From the NCBI GenBank assembly GCA_023052935.1, contig CM041298.1, forward strand, positions 54,195,813 to 54,259,812: a stretch of DNA of 64,000 bases, read 5' to 3'. Numbering within the stretch: the first letter of the stretch is position 1; every line of letters begins with the position of its first letter. Under the pieces are notes generated by a model, which saw only the letters and a list, made by a program, of their open reading frames with translations, did no database searches and was not told the origin of the DNA. This stretch comes from Piezodorus guildinii. Lineage: Eukaryota; Arthropoda; Insecta; Hemiptera; Pentatomidae. A program made the translations under genes and the position numbers. This document shows, piece by piece, positions 22,125-30,889 of the stretch.

Positions 22125-23140
22125 TTAAGTATATAGTAAGGGAATGTTTTAAGATCGCGAAAATTTTCAAATTCCAGTTTTCGACGGAAATAAATGGGGT
22201 CCCCTGAGTCCAAATGACCAAGTCCCGCAGAAAGGTCTGGATGTGTGTGTGTGTGTATACGGATATGGTAAGTCTAGTACAAAAACTAAGTCTTACGAAA
22301 CTGAAATTTCATATGTAAGACAACTTACGCCGGAGATGTTTTTGAACTTAAGAACAGTAATATTTTTTTTTTTTTTTTTTTTTTTTTCATATTAACATAA
22401 AACAATAAGTAAAACTGTTGAATTAGAATAAAGGGCGTGAAAGGCTTGTGAAGAAACTACCCAGTGGTAGAACTTCGATGTTTATTTAAGTAAGTAGATC
22501 CCGAGGCCATCTTCTTTTCAATCGCCTAGGAGGGTGTCAGGAATATGTGAGGTTGATAGGTTGCAGACAAGAGGGTTTATATGGGCTGGGAGTTTGGAAT
22601 TAAAAGTGGTATATCTGGTACGAGAAAGGTCTGTAACAAATGGGATATTAAGGTCGTTATGGATTATTTTATTTGTGACGAAATAAGGAGCATTTAGGAT
22701 TTTTCGAAGGATTTTGGATTGTAAGGATTGGATACGGGAGGAATTAGATGGCTTCGTAGAGCCCAAAGCTCGATTCCATATGTCCAGATGGGTCTGATGA
22801 CGGTAATATAAATGAGCTTTTTGTAATGAATTGGAAGTTTTAAGAACAGTAATATAGATGTCTAATATACCGTTGGAAAGCTAAAAATTTTGAAAAAATA
22901 TTATCTTATACACAAGCTTGTAAAAGTTAATAAAGAGTAAAGAAAAGCCAATGAAACTAACTGATTATTATTTCAGATAATAATATAATAGATTTTTTAA
23001 TAAAACACATTTTTTCTATAGAAATTCAATTTAATTAATTCTTTATTAGTTTCACTCATTTTTATCTTTAACTATATTTAAAAATTCTTTAATCGATTTT
23101 AACAACGGCGGTAAGTGAAATTCGTGTGGTGCCAGCACTA
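22125..23140 (+). mobile_element. Family A element with internal deletion and nested LINE
   Basis: The left end (TATATAGTAAGGGAATG), GGTCCCCTGAGTCCAAATGA, a short (TG)n and CTGAAATTTCATATGTAAGA are present. The sequence then jumps from the middle to TTTTTGAACTTAAGAACAGT, losing about 350 bp found in the full copy. At that point a LINE has inserted (22364-22839). The remainder, from TATACCGTTGGAAAGCTAAA to the right end GGTAAGTGAAATTCGTGTGG, follows intact. Confidence 0.8.
22364..22839 (-). mobile_element. J2 LINE, 5'-truncated, nested in family A
   Basis: A reverse insertion beginning with its tail as a long T-run on the plus strand (about 22364-22387). It is flanked by a perfect 16-bp duplication TTAAGAACAGTAATAT (22348-22363 and 22840-22855). 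Minus-strand codons read RIQSLQSKILRKILNAPYFV and NKIIHNDLNIPFVTDL, the C-terminal part of the Jockey-type ORF2 shared with the copies at 44.4, 56.1 and 57.1 kb. Confidence 0.9.
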
Positions 23141-23323
23141 GATTTTTTCTTCTTCTGCCAATTCAAATGGTATCGTAATGTTATTTAGTCGTTATTTTAT
23201 TACCGTTATTTTATTATTGATTATGTTACTTTTTATTAATGATTCATCGATTCATTAATTTATTTTCTTGTTTATTCCCTCTTAATAAATATTGAAATTA
23301 AATAAATAATTTGTTCTGAAATA

Positions 23324-24237
23324 TCGGATTGTTTCACATGAAATGTCCGTTCTTATAGTTTCTGAAATACATAAAGAATTTTGCAGGTCTCTATTGTTTT
23401 CTTCCGAATGTTTACTTATTTAAAGTAAACAGTTACTAATCCTCTACCTTTGTATTATAAACATTAGCTTCCCGATCAATTACCCAATTTTTAGTATACC
23501 TCCAAATATGAACATGGAAATACGCGATTTGCGAGTAATATTTTTGTACGAGTTTAAACTCGGCCATTCAGCAGCTGAGGCCGCTAGAAATATTTGCAAG
23601 CCGTTTGGGGAAGGGAGTGTTAATGAACGGACCATTCGCCGTTGGTTTGCTAAGTTTTCAGCTGGGGATACCGACTTGGAAAACTTGCCCTGAGGAAGAC
23701 CGTCCGTAATAGACAACGATGTCCTCAAACATACAGTAGAAGGAAACCCCTACCAAACAGTTAAAGGACTCTCAGCACAACTAAATGCAAGTGCATCTAC
23801 CGTTTCCAGACATTTAAAGTGTATTAGGAAAGTAAAAAAGCTCGATACATGGGTACCTCATGATCTCACTGAGCAAGACCCCATGTTTCAAAACATACCG
23901 TGCAAAAATTGAAAGAACTGGGCTACGAAGTTCTTCCGCACCCACCATATTCTTCCGACTTGTGTCCAACAGATTACCACCTGTTCAGGAATTTAGACAA
24001 ATTCGTCAAAGGAAAACTTTTTGAAAATGATGATCAAGTGAAAAGTGCGTTTTCAGATTTTGTTGTACTTCAAAGCTCAGAGTTTTTCAGTTCGGGGATA
24101 AAAAAGTTGGTGTCACGTTGGGAAAAATGTGTAGAAAAAGAAGGTAAATACTTCGAATAAATTATCTTGTTTTCATATCGTATTTTTAATAAAAATCCTT
24201 TACCTTGAAAACGGACATTTCATGTGACACAACCTAA
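23324..24237 (+). mobile_element. Mariner element with internal deletion
   Basis: A 914-bp element bounded by TA dinucleotides. The left end runs TCGGATTGTTTCACATGAAA then TGTCCGTT; the right end in reverse runs TTAGGTTGTGTCACATGAAA then TGTCCGTT, giving terminal inverted repeats of about 28 bp with few differences. Intact relatives are about 1.3 kb; the missing part is inside the transposase gene. It can no longer supply transposase but keeps both ends. Confidence 0.9.
23508..24160 (+). pseudogene. Mariner transposase, internally deleted
   Basis: The N-terminal DNA-binding half is well preserved: FLYEFKLGHSAAEAARNI, NERTIRRWFAKFSAGDTDLE, a premature TGA where an Arg codon (CGA) is expected in the 'PRGRP' linker, then VIDNDVLKHTVEGNPYQTVK and LNASASTVSRHLK. 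After PHDLTEQ the frame jumps to a segment that lies beyond the second catalytic Asp (HTVQKLKELGYEVLPHPPYS), keeps the third Asp in SSDL and continues through PTDYHLFRNLD to a normal C-terminus KLVSRWEKCVEK. Roughly 125 codons, including two of the three catalytic aspartates, are gone and the frame shifts at the junction. Not functional. Confidence 0.9.
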
Positions 24238-24489
24238 TAATAAGGAAGTGTTGTATAAGTACTGAATGAATATTAAAGTTTTTTGGGAATGACGTAAATG
24301 CAGTCATTGTTTGGTCTTTTTTTTTTTTTTTTTATGTCATTATGTGATATTACTTATTGCTATGGAGGTGATCTTATGTTTCTCAGTCCCATGACGAATG
24401 AATTTTATGATTTCTATTTTGAAAGCTGATTCTAGACGTTGACAGGGAGGATCATGGGAAATGAGAGAAGAGTATTGGGATGATTCGTT

Positions 24490-24760
24490 TGTGGTCTAGT
24501 GACTAGCATAACAGTGTTCAATGTCCAAGGTAGGGAGTAGAAATCTGGCAGGTTCCTGTAGGATTTTTTAAAAGAAGTAAAAAAATACTGGTTATGCGTC
24601 CTTCGGAGAGGACGTTCAATAGCGCTCCCGAACCTGCATGATATATGTTACTCGTTAAAGACGCTATTTCTAATTAAACTTAAAAAGGAAAAAAATTAGG
24701 ACTCATCGTCCGATAATATATAGTGGTATAAATGGCGTTAAACGAATAAACAACATTCAA
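24490..24760 (+). mobile_element. SINE-D copy, diverged
   Basis: Recognised by GTAGGATTTTTTAAAAGAAG, GTTATGCGTCCTTCGGAGAG, GGACGTTCAATAG, a TCGTCCGATAAT motif and the tail GGCGTTAAACGAATAAAC. Box B is damaged. Confidence 0.7.
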
Positions 24761-24824
24761 CCTTTTAATATATTCATTGATTTTTTTTTGTAAAATATTT
24801 GTATTGATTTTTTTTTGTATAATA

Positions 24825-24984
24825 TTTTTATTGATTTTGTTTTTGTATATATGTATATTGTATTATTATTATATAAATGTATTGTTTTGTATATATCGTG
24901 TGAATGTAGTATGAATGTTGTACTTTATCACTATTAAAAATGTCGTAAATTGGACTGATTGTAATATTACTCAATAAAGAACTG
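24825..24984 (+). mobile_element. J1 LINE, extreme 3' end
   Basis: TATCACTATTAAAAATGTCG and GATTGTAATATTACTCAATA match the last bases of J1 (TTGTAATATATCTCAATAAA at about 33950). Only about 150 bp are present; a J2 fragment abuts it. Confidence 0.7.
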
Positions 24985-24989
24985 TTTCT

Positions 24990-25340
24990 GAATACTTTGT
25001 ATAATCTTCCCGCATCCAATCCTTGCAATTCAAAATACTAAATGCTCCTTACTTTGTCATCACTTTAACCATCCATAAAGATCAAAATATCCCATTAGTA
25101 TTTTACTTTGCCGGAAATAGATATGCCTCCTTAAATCAAACTTCCAACTCACTCAAACCTACTAATTCGTAATATCTCTCAATCTCTTCCCAATAATCAT
25201 ACAAAGCGCCTAAAAAGACCTGAGTATGGCATCGGGATCTCCTAAATTAAATAAACATTTTGTGTGGTACCGCTGAGTAGTTTCTTCTATATAATGCTGT
25301 ACTGGTCCTTATTTGCTCGTTTTATCATTAAAAAAAAACC
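24990..25340 (+). mobile_element. J2 LINE 3' fragment, decayed
   Basis: TCCAATCCTTGCAATTCAAA, ATGCTCCTTACTTTGTCATC and CGCCTAAAAAGACCTGAGTA follow the ORF2 end of J2, then GCTGAGTAGTTTCTTC of its 3' UTR and a short A-run near 25328. Confidence 0.7.
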
Positions 25341-25344
25341 TTTT

Positions 25345-25605
25345 CTTCTACAACCCATGAATTCGTACTGTTTCTAGGCAAACTGCCGTGCAATGAGATG
25401 ATTGATGATCAGCCACCCGGTTTTTCCCCCTCTTTATAGAGACTGGGTATGGATGGCCAAGGAGGGTTTCCATACTCCAGGGTCGCCCCCCCTCTGTTGA
25501 AATAACAAAATAAGTAATATTCTGTCACAGCCGGTATCCGAACCAGGGACCCGCAGAAGAGTAGTAGTGCTCTATCTATTAGACCACGCCGCTTGATATT
25601 TTACA
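25345..25605 (-). mobile_element. SINE-E copy (tRNA-derived)
   Basis: On the minus strand: GCGGCGTGGTCTAATAGATA (box-A-like TGGTCTAATAG), AGAGCACTACTACTC, a box B region GGTCCCTGGTTCGGATACCG, then AGAATATTACTTATTTTG and a body ending in ATGGGTTGTAGA. About 260 bp; compare 54262-54600. Confidence 0.8.
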
Positions 25606-25654
25606 ATATAAAATTGTAAATATTGATAAAATAGTTATATAAAAATAACAACTG

Positions 25655-25765
25655 ATACTAAACCCCGTCCCATATCTTCGTAAGCATTGATGTTTTTGAG
25701 ATTTATACTGTGATGGCCACAAATAGTAATAAAGTGACGTTAAATGAATAAGCCAATAATATTAA
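25655..25765 (+). mobile_element. SINE-D tail fragment
   Basis: AATAAAGTGACGTTAAATGA followed by ATAAGCC matches the 3' end of SINE-D (GTGACGTTAAATAAATAAGC at 12822). Only the tail is present. Confidence 0.45.
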
Positions 25766-26334
25766 GGATAAAATAACTTATTTTGGGCCTACTTTCGCTC
25801 TCCTTATCTATAACGAAAATCCAGACTACGCCAATACTGTTAATGGGGATGATTTTTTTTTTTTTTTTTGATTTTTTAATCGTTTTGGAGCGTGATATTA
25901 TTTTTTATAACCTGTTCATCGCCCCGATGATACGTATTGCGAGCTAGACATATCATCGTAAAGGACGTAGAGTATGAGATAACAGAAGACAGATGCGGTG
26001 GGTGGCGAACAAGCCACAAAAGAGCACGTCCCAAACCACCAGCTCTCGTCGAATTATCTTGTCTGTCATGGCATTTGTCACATAAATGCCTCCGTTTTTT
26101 TTCTCAGCCTTCTCTGTATAGAATCACCTTTGGCTACTTTTTAAAAGCTTTTTGCTTTTTAATGCCTTTCTTTTTATTTACTCGTTGGCGCTAATATTAC
26201 CCGGAACACAGTATGCAAGAAGTATATATATTTTTTACAGTAACTATATAGAAGTTAATCATGACGATTTTATACGATCCAAATGATGTTATACGACATT
26301 GATGTATTTGTATTATAGTCGTTAGCTACTTTAG

Positions 26335-26675
26335 GGAAAGAAAATTAAAAATGCTGCTTTTAAGCCCTGTCAGACTATCTCAATCATAAAGAAACCTATA
26401 TGATATTAAAACCATTAAATTTTACAACGATATAGCGAGTTTTATCAACATCGTTAGAGGCGTTTTTGAGAAAATCGTAAATAGGTGCAAAATGGTTAGC
26501 TGATTTTAATGAAAAAGTTGCTGTAACATCTCCGGCGTATAGTTGCCTTTAATATGTAATTTTAGTTTTCGTTTTCGTGCTAGACTTGTTTTTTTTTTTT
26601 GTTTTTTTTTTGTCTCAGGGGATCCTAAACGGGTATATTCTTTGAAAACTAGAATTCGAAAATTTTCTCGAACGC
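26335..26675 (-). mobile_element. Family A fragment, reverse
   Basis: TTTTAAGCCCTGTCAGACTA, TATAGCGAGTTTTATCAACA, AAATCGTAAATAGGTGCAAA and TCAGGGGATCCTAAACGGGT, ending at ATTCGAAAATTTTCTCG. The right half of the element is missing. Confidence 0.7.
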
Positions 26676-26699
26676 AATATAATGCTTCATATAATTGAG

Positions 26700-26955
26700 T
26701 TGATAGCATCGCGGAGACTCAAATGGGCGCGTAAAGTTGTTGGGCTCGGTGAGGAACGGATTCCGAGAAAGATGGTATTCGCTGAACCGACTGGTAGGCG
26801 TCGGAAAGGTAGGCCGAAGCGTCGATGGTAGGATTGGATTAAGGCTGATCTCGGGGGCTTGGGCTTGACCGGCGAACATCGGACGAGTCTGTGCAGGCGA
26901 AGTTTGGTAGTATCGGCATCGAACCTTCGGGTTCGGTAAGCCTATTATTATTATT
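26700..26955 (+). mobile_element. RTE-like LINE 3' end with terminal hairpin
   Basis: Plus-strand codons read RLKWARKVVGLGEERIPRKM, then GRRRKGRPKRRW and, after a stop, DWIKADLGGLGL: the basic C-terminal end of an endonuclease-reverse transcriptase ORF of RTE type. The element ends with a perfect hairpin CGAACCTTCGGGTTCG (26920-26935, 6-bp stem, UUCG loop) and a short (ATT)n tail. The coding part is inactive and 5'-truncated. Confidence 0.65.
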
Positions 26956-27109
26956 ATGTTTCATAAAAAGGTAAGGGAAAGTAAAAAATAATAAGAAAGT
27001 TAGTTGTCTTTACTTTACCTTCATATACTTGTGTTAATTATAATGATTTCTAATCTCAATAATTTTACTATTAAATCGTGCTGAATTATTAACCTATGAT
27101 TTATATTCT

Positions 27110-27235
27110 TTCATTTGATTAATATTTTTCACCAGCATTGTAATTTTTTATGAATTTTTATTAGCCCTGATGAAAAGACGCAATATGAATCGAAACGTTT
27201 GGTAATAAATTGTTTTTCACTATTGTCTAATATTT
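27110..27235 (+). mobile_element. Penelope-type terminal fragment
   Basis: At 27165-27205: CCCTGATGAAAAGACGCA, loop, TGAATCGAAACG then TTTGGTA. The CTGATGA and GAAAC boxes are perfect, stem II is poor, and AC/GT can form a short stem III. It is a separate copy from the intact element that starts 200 bp further on. Confidence 0.5.
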
Positions 27236-27286
27236 TTTTTACATCTCATCTCATCCTTCACGTTCATTTCACGGTGAATTATTGAA

Positions 27287-27393
27287 TCTATATATATAAA
27301 AATGAATCCCCTTTTCCCTTAATGATCGCATCACGCGTGAACGGCTTGACCGATTTCGCTAATTTTTTGTTGTGTTTATAACAGCCAGGACAC
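27287..27393 (+). mobile_element. Helitron-like 5' end, interrupted
   Basis: Begins TCTATATATATAAAAATGAA directly after an A, followed by GATCGCATCACGCGTGAACG and GGCTTGACCGATTTCGCTAA. The same order occurs at 30295. It is cut off by the Penelope insertion at 27394; no CTAG end was found beyond the insert for this copy. Confidence 0.45.
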
Positions 27394-27404
27394 TGTTCTT
27401 TTTT

Positions 27405-27749
27405 TATTATAGGTGGAATAGTCAGGAATCAGTCATTTTTGAAAAGTTTTTTATTTTGCCAACGTTTCGGCTCAAGCTTGTGAGCCATCATCAGGGCTAC
27501 AAACATCAGAACAAAAGAGATACATATTAATATGATAATGAAAATTTTCTTCTGAATGTAGTGACAATGATAACATTTGAAATAAAACAGAAAATATACC
27601 AACATACTTAAATATTATAGATACAAATAATGATAATATGATACATAATCTGATGATGATAAGCATAACAAATTTTACAGAACTTTACACTTTAATGTAA
27701 AAGTAAAAAAACATATATATATAAACGTACCATTACTGAGCCATGTCCA
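27405..27749 (-). repeat. Left terminal repeat of Penelope-like element
   Basis: Reverse complement of 29845-30188. Inner border near CCATGTCCA (27741-27749), outer border TATTATAGG (27405-27413). Contains a hammerhead-like motif and a 64-codon open frame that is identical in both repeats because the DNA is; I do not call it a gene. Confidence 0.93.
27457..27498 (-). ncRNA. Hammerhead-like ribozyme motif, left terminal repeat
   Basis: On the minus strand: CCCTGATGATGGCTC, loop ACAAGCTT, GAGCCGAAACGTTGGC. The CTGATGA and GAAAC core boxes are perfect and stem II has at least five base pairs. Hammerhead ribozymes in terminal repeats are an established trait of Penelope-like elements. Stem III would be AC over GTTG paired to GC, with a mismatch next to the cleavage site, so activity is doubtful. 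Confidence 0.6.
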
Positions 27750-28119
27750 AGCATAAACTGAGGAAAACCATAAACATAGGTAGTATGGGGAGGGGTTCGT
27801 GTAAAAACCCTGAAGGTTTTCCCCTCTAAGTGTAAATACTACAGCTTATCTTTGTTTTTAAAAAGTTTTACAAAATTATATAATGGAAAAAACAAAATAA
27901 TATATCCGTATGTACAATAAGGTTGAACATTTTTAACAGAAAATTATAAACACTAGAATCTGAGGTATTTAAAAGATCATGAGGTATATAATAAAAAACA
28001 AAATAAAATAAATAAATAACAAAAACAAGAACCAGAGGTGTTGTAAACAAAAAGATAAATATACAGTAAATAAATAAAATATACATTACACAAGCAATTT
28101 GTACAATAAAGTGATAGAG

Positions 28120-29841
28120 TTATAATTTAAGGAGACGGAAGATGTTAGCATACGAGGGAGAAATTATCTCTTTGTCAGTTTTATGATTTACGGGAACTCG
28201 ATCTTTTTCCATATGGATATATATAGCTTCGGAGAGGAGTCGCTTTTTGTAGTTAGGTACGGTGGCTAGGATTTCAGGATTATCAAAATCAAAATGATGG
28301 TCAAGGGATATAGCGTGTTCGGATAATTTTGAGGAAAATGGGTTACGGGTAGATATTGTGTATTTGTGCTGATAAATTCTTTTTTTGAGATAGTTTTTGG
28401 TTTCGCCTATGTAACATGAATTACAATTTGGGGAAGAGCAGGGAATACGATAAACTAAATTTGATTTTTGTAGGAAAGGGATGGGATCTTTTAGTTTTGA
28501 ATATAGATTCTTTAATTTGTTACTATGTTTTAAAACTAAGCGGAGATGGGGAAAGCTTGAGGATAAGACTTTTTTAATTTTTTGAGATAGAGATGGGATG
28601 TATGGAATGGATCTGTACTGGGGAACTATGGCGGTTTGTGGAGAGTGTGCGGGGATGGTGTGAGGGTTTGAAGAAGTTTTAATGAGGTTCTTGATTAATT
28701 GGTCAGGAAAATTATTAGATTTTAGGATTTTTGTTAGTCGGGTTAAATTATCTTGGTGAAATTTTGTATCGGAAAGTGTTAAGGAACGGTGTATGAGGTT
28801 TTTGGCTACACTGATTTTCTGGTGATGTGGGTGTAAGGAAAAATAATTAAGGAGACGGCCAGAATAAGTAGGTTTGGTGTACCAGTTAGTGGATAGTGAA
28901 TTATCGGAATTTCTTATGATAAGGAGGTCGAGGAACGGAAGTGAGTTATTGTTTTCTATTTCAATGGTAAATTGGAGTCGAGGATGGTATGAGTTGAAAG
29001 AAGTCAAGATATTAGGGATGGCTTTGGGGTTGAGGATCAGGAAAAGGTCATCAACATATTTTTTAATGAAAAAAATATCTGCGGAAAAGTTAGGTATAAC
29101 GGTGTCAAGAAGGTGATTGAGGACGATGTTGGAGAGATCAGGAGCAAGACAGTTTCCCATGGCTAAACCCGAAATTTGTTTATAAAATTTCTCTTGGAAA
29201 CATAGGTAGCCAGAGTTACAGCACAGAGAGAGGGATTCAAGGTATGAGGATTGGTTGAGGGAGGTATGTGGTTCTAAGGTCAGCCAATTTTCATCGATTA
29301 TTTTAAGAGCACGGTCAGTAGGGATGTTGGTAAAAAGGTTTACAGTATTTAGGGAGGCTAAAATGAAATTTTGAGGAATAGTTAGGGATTTCAGTTCTTC
29401 AAGGAGTTGCTGTGAATTTTGGATGTCATATGGGTTATTTTGGCTGAGTTTTTGTAAGGGAGAAAGAAGGAATGAACTGAGTTTTGAGGATGGTGAGTTG
29501 ATATTTGAAATTATGGGACGTAATGGGTTTCCTGGTTTATGGATTTTAGGTAAGCCGTAACATCGGGGAGCAACTGAATTATAGGAGATGAGGTTTTTGT
29601 AGGTAGAAAGAGTGATCTGTTTGGATTCGTGGAGATATTTTAAATGCTGGTTAAATTTAGTGGTGAGAGAGGATGTAGGATCGCGTTTGGTAGGAAGGTA
29701 TGTGGTTTTGTCAGAAAGAAGGAAATTTAGTTTTTGATCGTATTCTGCCCGGTCCATGATAACGGTTTTGTTTCCTTTATCTGCACGGGTGACTATTATA
29801 TGGTTATTGGTTTTGAGAAAGGATCGGGTAGAGGATAGGAC
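28120..29841 (-). CDS. Penelope-like reverse transcriptase + GIY-YIG endonuclease, 5'-truncated
   Basis: Copies element RNA and nicks target DNA. The first Met codon is at 29757, but the frame is open further upstream to a stop at 29842-29844. That upstream stretch encodes the family box VTRADKGNKTVIM, so the true start has been lost and the terminal repeat directly follows. Reading from Met: YGLPKIHKPGNPLRPIISN (about residue 63), SLNTVNLFTNIP (motif A region; the usual Asp is Asn in 'LNTVNLFTN'), GLAMGNCLAPDLSNI (motif B), IFFIKKYVDDLFLIL (motif C, catalytic YVDD), LPFLDLLIIR, then in the last 120 residues RIPCSSPNCNSCYIGETKNY with LKKRIYQHK and SEHAISLDHHFD (GIY-YIG nuclease plus Cys/His residues). 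Length 545 residues from Met; complete relatives are longer at the N-terminus. Otherwise intact, with no internal stop. The altered motif A residue would, if correctly aligned, weaken activity. Confidence 0.93.
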   Translation of the reverse strand, partial: VLSSTRSFLKTNNHIIVTRADKGNKTVIMDRAEYDQKLNFLLSDKTTYLPTKRDPTSSLTTKFNQHLKYLHESKQITLSTYKNLISYNSVAPRCYGLPKIHKPGNPLRPIISNINSPSSKLSSFLLSPLQKLSQNNPYDIQNSQQLLEELKSLTIPQNFILASLNTVNLFTNIPTDRALKIIDENWLTLEPHTSLNQSSYLESLSLCCNSGYLCFQEKFYKQISGLAMGNCLAPDLSNIVLNHLLDTVIPNFSADIFFIKKYVDDLFLILNPKAIPNILTSFNSYHPRLQFTIEIENNNSLPFLDLLIIRNSDNSLSTNWYTKPTYSGRLLNYFSLHPHHQKISVAKNLIHRSLTLSDTKFHQDNLTRLTKILKSNNFPDQLIKNLIKTSSNPHTIPAHSPQTAIVPQYRSIPYIPSLSQKIKKVLSSSFPHLRLVLKHSNKLKNLYSKLKDPIPFLQKSNLVYRIPCSSPNCNSCYIGETKNYLKKRIYQHKYTISTRNPFSSKLSEHAISLDHHFDFDNPEILATVPNYKKRLLSEAIYIHMEKDRVPVNHKTDKEIISPSYANIFRLLKL

Positions 29842-29844
29842 CTA

Positions 29845-30188
29845 TGGACATGGCTCATAATGGTACGTTTATATATATATGTTTTTTTACTTTTACATTA
29901 AAGTCTAAAGTTCTGTAAAATTTGTTATGCTTATCATCATCAGATTATGTATCATATTATCATTATTTGTATCTATAATATTTAAGTATGTTGGTATATT
30001 TTCTGTTTTATTTCAAATGTTATCATTGTCACTACATTCAGAAGAAAATTTTCATTATCATATTAATATGTATCTCTTTTGTTCTGATGTTTGTAGCCCT
30101 GATGATGGCTCACAAGCTTGAGCCGAAACGTTGGCAAAATAAAAAACTTTTCAAAAATGACTGATTCCTGACTATTCCACCTATAATA
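29845..30188 (+). repeat. Right terminal repeat of Penelope-like element
   Basis: Inverted partner of 27405-27749, with a 1-base difference near CTCATAATGG (left copy CTCAGTAATGG in reverse) and substitutions such as AAAGTCTAAAG versus AAAGTGTAAAG. Confidence 0.93.
30095..30137 (+). ncRNA. Hammerhead-like ribozyme motif, right terminal repeat
   Basis: Same core as the left repeat: CCCTGATGATGGCTC ... GAGCCGAAACGTTGGC. In this inverted arrangement the two motifs lie on opposite strands, unlike tandem terminal repeats where both would be in one transcript. Confidence 0.6.
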
Positions 30189-30294
30189 GTTTCTACAGTC
30201 GACTATACACCCTCAATACAATGTTCTTTTTTTATTTTATTTATTTATTATTATTTTTTTATATATTTTTTTATTTGTAATAATAGTATCTTTA

Positions 30295-30405
30295 TCTATA
30301 TATACGTAAATGAATCTCCTTTTTCCTTAGGATCGCATCACGCGTGAACTGCTTGACCGATTTCGCTAATTGTTAAGATAGAAGATTGTCTGTCGGGTCA
30401 GCTAG
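30295..30405 (+). mobile_element. 111-bp Helitron-like mini-element
   Basis: Starts with TC after A (TCTATATATACGTAAATGAA), contains GATCGCATCACGCGTGAACT and GCTTGACCGATTTCGCTAAT, and ends GTCGGGTCAGCTAG before T. TC start, CTAG end and A/T flanks are the hallmarks of Helitrons. A clear 3' hairpin is not visible, and it is very short, so it could also be a deletion derivative or another family sharing these ends. Confidence 0.5.
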
Positions 30406-30539
30406 TATTTAATAATTATCGCTATTCAAAATAATTTTTTCCTTTTCAAAAATTGTAGTTTTGCAGATTATTGATTTGTAGACAATTTTAATATTTATGA
30501 ATGGACTTGTTTAATTCGCCTTTTTACCTGCTGCTAAAT

Positions 30540-30850
30540 AGGAAATGTTTGTCTTCCACGCTTAGCAGCCACAAGACAAGCCCCTCAGCTCTTAAACATA
30601 AGCATCGCCGGAATTAATCAGACCCGTGGCTGTACTGACCCTAACACGGGACAGCCCAGACTAATTGGACATAACCATCTTAGCTCTTGGTCATTGCTCC
30701 CATGGGGGTGCTGTAGCACTAACAGGTCTACCGCGCCACGGGCTATACTCCAAGGATATATCTTCGGTAGGCGACATTACTCAGTAGCAGGCCAAATCCC
30801 CTGCAAGAAGTCAACCGTGTAGCAATAATTCAGCTTAGTCACAATTGCAG
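30540..30850. other. GC-richer segment with tRNA-like (box A) motif
   Basis: The minus strand includes CGTGGCGCGGTAGACCTGTT (near 30735), which resembles a tRNA D-arm/box A, but no box B was found at the right distance. It may be a third SINE type or a relic. The less AT-rich part runs from about 30550 to 30830. Confidence 0.3.
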
Positions 30851-30889
30851 GATTTATTTTATAAAAAAAAAATAATAAAAAAATGTTAA

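Larger units (their letters stand above)
27394..30236 (-). mobile_element. Penelope-like retroelement with inverted terminal repeats
   Basis: A young insertion with two inverted ~345-bp terminal repeats (27405-27749 and 29845-30188) around one reverse-transcriptase/GIY-YIG gene on the minus strand. A perfect 15-bp direct repeat TGTTCTTTTTTTATT at 27394-27408 and 30222-30236 is the likely target duplication. Between the right repeat and this duplication are 33 extra bases (30189-30221) with no partner on the left. Penelope-like elements are known for complex ends, with terminal repeats in direct or inverted order. The two repeats are almost identical: I count about two substitutions plus one 1-base indel. 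The insertion is therefore recent. The gene is 5'-truncated. Confidence 0.93.

Noticed and set aside
27472..27666. 64-codon frame present twice (also 29927-30121)
   Set aside because: Lies inside the Penelope terminal repeats and is identical because the DNA is; not evidence of a protein.
28874..29116. Plus-strand 80-codon frame
   Set aside because: Shadow of the Penelope reverse transcriptase on the opposite strand.
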